A DNA stretch of 64,000 nucleotides, taken from NCBI GenBank assembly GCA_945859605.1, contig OX243812.1, positions 915,001 through 979,000 of the forward strand, in the 5' to 3' direction. Under the pieces are notes generated by a model. The model saw only the letters and a program-made list of their open reading frames with translations, searched no databases and was not told the DNA's origin. The position numbers were made by a program, and so were the translations under genes. Source of the DNA: Lumbricus rubellus (lineage: Eukaryota > Annelida > Clitellata > Crassiclitellata > Lumbricidae). This document shows positions 59,039-64,000 of the stretch, piece by piece; positions within the stretch are counted from its first letter, which is position 1, and every line of letters begins with the position of its first letter.

Positions 59039-62000
59039 ATGGATTTCTGGGAGACGCAATGGAAGCAGCTGAGGATTCTGTCGAAGGATGATGATGATTC
59101 AGCGTCGAAGAGGGACAACAACAACAACTCACCGTTGATGCTCTGCTGTGAGTCGAAGGTCTCGCCAGAACCAGCGCCACCAGGGAAGCGGGCAGACAAG
59201 AGATGCCAGGCCGTCAGGGTAAGTGCACCGGGTTGAAAGAGGGGGTGGGTGAGGACAAGAGGTGCCAGGCCGTCAGGGTAAGTGCATGCAGTTAGAATTA
59301 GAAGTGAAAGGAATAGTCATCATGCAGAAGGAGAAAAAGCAGACTGATAACTCTAATTATTGTAGCAGGCAACTTCTGTAACGCCTGTGTATATACATTA
59401 TACAATGCAGAAAGCGATGGCGCGCAAACATCAAGTCGAGATCAGAGGCCAATATTAAATATCTTGAAGACCATTCACCGTATAAGACTAACGATAAGAG
59501 GATATGAGGCCTTTAAGGGCGGAGTATAAGAATGGAATAAGGAGAAGCATGGATATCGAGCACTTTAAGGAATATTTGGAACTGCATGCACACAACAGGG
59601 ATTTGAAGGGGGGGGTGAGATGGATGACAGGAATATGGTGTCCAGCCATTTGCGCGCAAGACGTTTGCGCGCCGTCGTTTGCGCGCCGTCATTTGCGCGC
59701 ACCGTCATTTGCGCGTTGGACGTTTGCGCGCCGTCATTTGCGCGCCGTCACAATATGCAAGCTAAAGAATCTACGAAATAACCACTGTAATCATATAAAT
59801 CCAGCTTCTATTTAATCTATTTTGTAACCTTCATCCATCTTCCAATTCATTAGCGTTTTTCGTCAATCCAGCTTCGATTTCTGATCTTAAAAAAATTAAT
59901 CCAGCTTCGATTTCTGATCTTAAATGAATTAATCCAGATTCCATTTCTTTCCATTTCTTTAGCGATTTTCGCAATTCCACCTCCTATTTCAGATCTATAA
60001 ATACCTTCATCCAGCTTCTATTTCTTAAGCGGTTTTCGTCAATCCCGCTTCTATTTCAGTATCGTACACATAACAGAGGAGTTCACTGTTTCATTATACG
60101 AAGACGACATGTATAACATGAGAAATCAAAACAAGAACAAAAGGTTGATAAACAATAGATTGATATAGGTTTATACGCGAAGAGGAACAGGAGTACACAT
60201 CAAAGTGCGAAAAAAATAGGCCGCCCCATCACACAGGAGTTCGCTGTTTGATCATACGAAGATGGCAGACATAATAGTACAAAGTCAATCCACACTGCGC
60301 GCGCGCAAACGTCCCGCGCGCAAATGACGGGCATTTTTGGCTGCGCTCAAACTACGGCGCGCAAACGACGGCGCGCAAACGACGGCGCGCAAACGTCCTG
60401 CGCGCAAACGACAGGGCGCCCAGGAATATAAGTGGGGGTTGGAAGAAGATGATGAATAATAAAATGGAAATCAGACTATAGCAGAACAGAAGAATAGATC
60501 GAGTTGAAGAAATAGAGTTAAAGAAATAGAGTTAAAGAAATAGAGTTGAAGAAATAGATTTAAAGAAATAGAGTTGAAGAAATAGAGTTAAAGAAATAGA
60601 GTTGAAGAAATAGAGTTAAAGAAATAGAGTTGAAGAAATAGAGTTAAAGAAATAGAGTTGAAGAAATAGAGTTAAAGAGATAGAGTTAAATAAATAGAGT
60701 TAAAGAAATAGAGTTGAAGAAATAGAGTTGAATTAATCTGATGTACATGTATAATAATAATTATAATTACGATAAACTGTTATAATATTATTGTGGTTGC
60801 AAGATTCTGTACTGTATCGCCAATCATCTCATGCAAAGCATTGAATGACAGGCGAAGAAGATACGTCCTATCCTGACAATGATAATTATGGACTTAGACT
60901 AGACTGGTCGTTTTCCTATAGCTTTCAATCACACAGAAACCGCGGGTTCAATGGTTCCTTAAGGATTAAGCTTACTTACTTAGGCCTACTTGTCATCTCT
61001 ACGGATATGCTCCTCCTTTTGCTTCGTTATTCTATGCTATGTAATGTTATGCTCATAATTAATTTTGTTATGCTGCTTTCTTATATAATGTAATGATAAT
61101 ACTTAGTCAAATTATTAATCAATAGAGTTACAGATGCTGTAGTTTTGCGGTGCAGGTGTGGTAATCCCATTACATGCTATTTATACCTTAGCTCTGAAAT
61201 CTGAATGACCAACTTCACGTGGGAGACGCCGTCGTTCCTTTGCCCGGGAATCCCGACCCAGGATTAATAGCCTAAGTTAGCACAGCCTTAATTAGCACAC
61301 AACTCGGCAATACAAGTTCTTGCTTCTTAATGGCTGGTAAAGGGAATTCCTTTGAACACAGACCTTTTGAGGACTATAATTATAAAAGTAAGTAAGTAAG
61401 TATATTCTTTATTTCTTAACCAGCTGCCAAACAGCACTCTGGTGAACAAGTATCACATACAAATTTAACATAAAAACATAAAAATTATTAAAACTAAACA
61501 AACTAATTAATTAATATGTAAATAACATTCTAGTTATAAATGTCTTCCTCATTTGATTGTCTGCTCGTGGAAGTACCCGATCATGGTGTCTGGGGCGCAG
61601 GTTATAACCCGTTTGTTTCGCTGGTGGAAGCAACTCGTGGAGGACATGGCCTGGTCTTGTCGGAACCGCCGAAAACAAACTGAGGTGTTCTTCACGTTCC
61701 CTGAAAACAAAGCAGTGTAAGAATTTATCTTCCGCCTCTCCATGGTTATAGTCGTCACAGAAAAGGCGCTATATGATATTGTTCTGAATAAACGAGCAAC
61801 GATTAATCGATTGATTGATCGATTGATTGATTGATTTGTTGCAATGATCGTTGATTGTCTTTAGGGTGAATTGCCAGATGTGAAGAGACAGACGCTTGGC
61901 TTTCGATCGATGAGTCAAGTTTCATCGAGCATGGCTCAAAACGGTCAGTCGTTCGATCTAATATGCTAAGCCATTTAGAAAATCAATCATTACATTCATC

Positions 62001-64000
62001 TAATCTAATCTTAGAATCTATAATCTAATCTTATTTTTGATTAATATAATGTTATGATAATTATTATCTTGTCCATTTCAGTCAATTCCATTTCACCCTA
62101 TTATAATTCATTGCATCACATTGTCAGGTTAAATTTCATTACATGCAAGCCATTCCACTCTGATCCATTTCAGTTCATTCTATTTAATTCTAATCTAGTC
62201 CATCGCATTGCATTTCAATCCAATGCAATCGAGTTCAATTCATTCCAATTCTTTAGATTCACGGAGCCTCGTCTATTATAGGCCTACTAGTATAGTTCAA
62301 TGATCCAATCCAGTTCAGACTTGTCATTTTCAGTCCAATCCAGTTCAGACTTGTCATTTTCAGTCCAATCCAGTTCAGACTTGTCATTTTCAGTCCAATC
62401 CAGTTCAGACTTGTCATTTTCAGTCCAATCCAGTTCAGACTTGTCATTTTCAGTCCAATCCAGTTCAGACTTGTCATTTTCAGTCCAATCCAGTTCAGAC
62501 TTGTCATTTTCAGTCCAATCCAGTTCAGACTTGTCATTTTCAGTCCAATCCAGTTCAGACTTGTCATTTTCAGTCCAATCCAGTTCAGACTTGTCATTTT
62601 TAGTCCAATCCAGTTCAGACTTGTCATTTTCAGTCCAATCCAGTTCAGACTTGTCATTTTCAGTCCAATCCAGTTCAGACTTGTCATTTTCAGTCCAATC
62701 CAGTTCAGACTTGTCATTTTCAGTCCAATCCAGTTCAGACTTGTCATTTTTAGTCCAATCCAGTTCAGACTTGTCATTTTCAGTCCAATCCAGTTCAGAC
62801 TTGTCATTTTCAGTCCAATCCAGTTCAGACTTGTCATTTTCAGTCCAATCCAGTTCAGACTTGTCATTTTCAGTCCAATCCAGTTCAGACTTGTCATTTT
62901 CAGTCCAATCCAGTTCAGACTTGTCATTTTCAGTCCAATCCAGTTCAGACTTGTCATTTTCAGTCCAATCCAGTTCAGACTTGTCATTTTTAGTCCAATC
63001 CAGTTCAGACTTGTCATTTTCAGTCCAATCCAGTTCAGACTTGTCATTTTCAGTCCAATCCAGTTCAGACTTGTCATTTTCAGTCCAATCCAGTTCAGAC
63101 TTGTCATTTTCAGTCCAATCCAGTTCAGACTTGTCATTTTCAGTCCAATCCAGTTCAGACTTGTCATTTTCAGTCCAATCCAGTTCAGACTTGTCATTTT
63201 CAGTCCAATCCAGTTCAGACTTGTCATTTTTAGTCCAATCCAGTTCAGACTTGTCATTTTCAGTCCAATCCAGTTCAGACTTGTCATTTTCAGTCCAATC
63301 CAGTTCAGACTTGTCATTTTCAGTCCAATCCAGTTCAGACTTGTCATTTTCAGTCCAATCCAGTTCAGACTTGTCATTTTCAGTCCAATCCAGTTCAGAC
63401 TTGTCATTTTCAGTCCAATCCAGTTCAGACTTGTCATTTTCAGTCCAATCCAGTTCAGACTTGTCATTTTCAGTCCAATCCAGTTCAGACTTGTCATTTT
63501 CAGTCCAATCCAGTTCAGACTTGTCATTTTCAGTCCATTCGATCGGTTCATCATCTTTCTGCATTCCTATTTCCAATCAAGTCCATTATTAGTCCAGTCC
63601 ATATGATACTTGTAATCCATTTCAACTCAATCCACTCCAGTTAGCCTAAATCAGTTTCGATTTAATCTTCTTGCTGATTCCATGGCATCGTCTCTATTGT
63701 ACATGTACATGTAATTGCACGGAACTTTTTCATCGACGTTAGCTAAAGAAAAACGTATTTAAAAACTGCAATTCGTTGTTGAAGTCTGGTCAAACCTGAT
63801 CATTGGTTGTGAAAAACCAGAAGCAATATTGCGCTGGGTGAACACTACATGGTCACAAGACAAAGTGTCGAAATCTTTGAACAAGTATAATTATCCACGA
63901 CAGATAACCTACTGTAATTATAGGCATACACATGATACACTGCATTGTTTACTTTTTCAGTCTGGATTCAGGACGATCCGGCAATTCGACAGCTCTACCT
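59039..64000 (+). CDS. Candidate 5' part of an unidentified gene (three exons, runs off the window)
   Basis: Exon 1, 59039-59218, starts at an ATG in good context (AAGATGG) and ends AGG|GTAAGT. It encodes MDFWETQWKQLRILSK, an acidic/Asn-rich stretch and PEPAPPGKRADKRCQAVR. Exon 2, 61865-61943 (acceptor TGTCTTTAG, donor G|GTCAGT), encodes GELPDVKRQTLGFRSMSQ and on. Exon 3 starts at 63961 after TACTTTTTCAG and reads WIQDDPAIRQLY to the window edge. Phases agree throughout (0, then 1), which supports but does not prove linkage. No domain is recognised. Intron 1 contains a foldback MITE (59637-60421) and intron 2 a 30-bp satellite. Confidence 0.45.
59637..60421. mobile_element. MITE family D with GCGCGCAAAYGAC subterminal arrays, 8-bp target duplication
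   Basis: AGGAATAT flanks both ends (59629-59636 and 60422-60429). About eight TTTGCGCGC motifs lie at the left (59645-59750), with their inverted counterparts GCGCGCAAA at the right (60300-60415). The outermost bases are GGTGTCCAG and its imperfect mirror CAGGGCGCCC. The interior has repeats of AATCCAGCTTCGATTTCTGA. No ORF. Confidence 0.85.
60500..60732. repeat. 14-bp minisatellite (AAATAGAGTTRAAG)n
   Basis: About 16 units, with GTTAAAG and GTTGAAG forms alternating for much of the array. Confidence 0.93.
60760..61860. other. Intronic/intergenic, no further gene seen
   Basis: AT-rich; a minus-strand open frame at 61549-61758 is not supported by family motifs. GTAA repeats near 61390. Confidence 0.45.
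62311..63540. repeat. 30-bp satellite, 41 units
   Basis: The unit CAGTTCAGACTTGTCATTTT plus CAGTCCAATC is repeated 41 times, nearly identical. Units 10, 15, 23 and 31 carry the same C-to-T change (TAGTCC). The final unit ends CATTC in place of AATC. Long open frames on both strands result from the unit length being divisible by three. Confidence 0.97.
63541..63960. other. Intronic sequence
   Basis: TCC/AATCCA-rich flank of the satellite, then AT-rich sequence up to a splice acceptor at 63960. Confidence 0.5.

Noticed and set aside
62311..63540. CRISPR-like array
   Set aside because: Repeats are directly contiguous with no unique spacers, and the context is eukaryotic.
62259..63592. Three open frames of about 430 aa with 10-residue repeats
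   Set aside because: Produced by a 30-bp satellite unit without stops; equally open on both strands, with no start context or splice signals.

Overview
The window looks like metazoan nuclear DNA, most likely from a marine invertebrate deuterostome. The evidence is genes split by canonical GT-AG introns, a FAM110 homologue, a class A peptide GPCR, a SUEL-type lectin receptor, tRNA-derived SINEs, L2/CR1-like LINE tails ending in a GCGCTATATAA-type motif, and very abundant microsatellites. The species cannot be fixed from sequence alone. There are no bacterial operons, CRISPR arrays or rRNA genes.

Host genes. (1) 2.2-3.06 kb, minus: one exon of a peptide GPCR covering TM1 to TM5. (2) 23.7-30.2 kb, plus: five phase-compatible exons of a single-pass receptor (SUEL lectin, CUB-like, sushi-like, TM, long tail); the 5' exon is not seen. 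(3) 38.47-41.4 kb, minus: a complete three-exon FAM110-like gene, predicted 534 aa. (4) 59.0-64.0 kb, plus: three candidate exons of an unidentified gene that runs off the right edge.

Mobile DNA dominates the rest. At least five elements have terminal inverted repeats and exact 8-bp target duplications, as hAT-type elements do: 6.2, 15.0-17.1, 43.9-56.8, 57.6 and 59.6-60.4 kb. A further MITE at 37.1 kb has a 7-8 bp duplication. The 15.0-17.1 kb element carries an intact two-exon gene for an OTU-family cysteine protease and no visible transposase. The 43.9-56.8 kb element is a 2.5-kb foldback transposon interrupted by a complete 10.36-kb Ty3/Gypsy retrotransposon.

The Gypsy element has two 1,806-bp LTRs with no difference seen, an uninterrupted 1,593-codon gag-pol, and an extra ORF after pol. 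That ORF encodes a zinc finger and two SUMO-interacting-like motifs. Each LTR has a 14-bp repeat array ending at a TATA box, followed in the predicted RNA leader by 21 repeats, each able to form a 7-bp hairpin. Non-LTR remnants include a 5'-truncated piece with a restriction-like endonuclease signature embedded in (TAA)n.

The strongest candidates for something undescribed are the OTU-carrying transposon (14996-17057) and the Gypsy element with its ORF3 and hairpin-array LTRs (46238-56596). Sequence similarity searches were not available, so family names rest on motif recognition.
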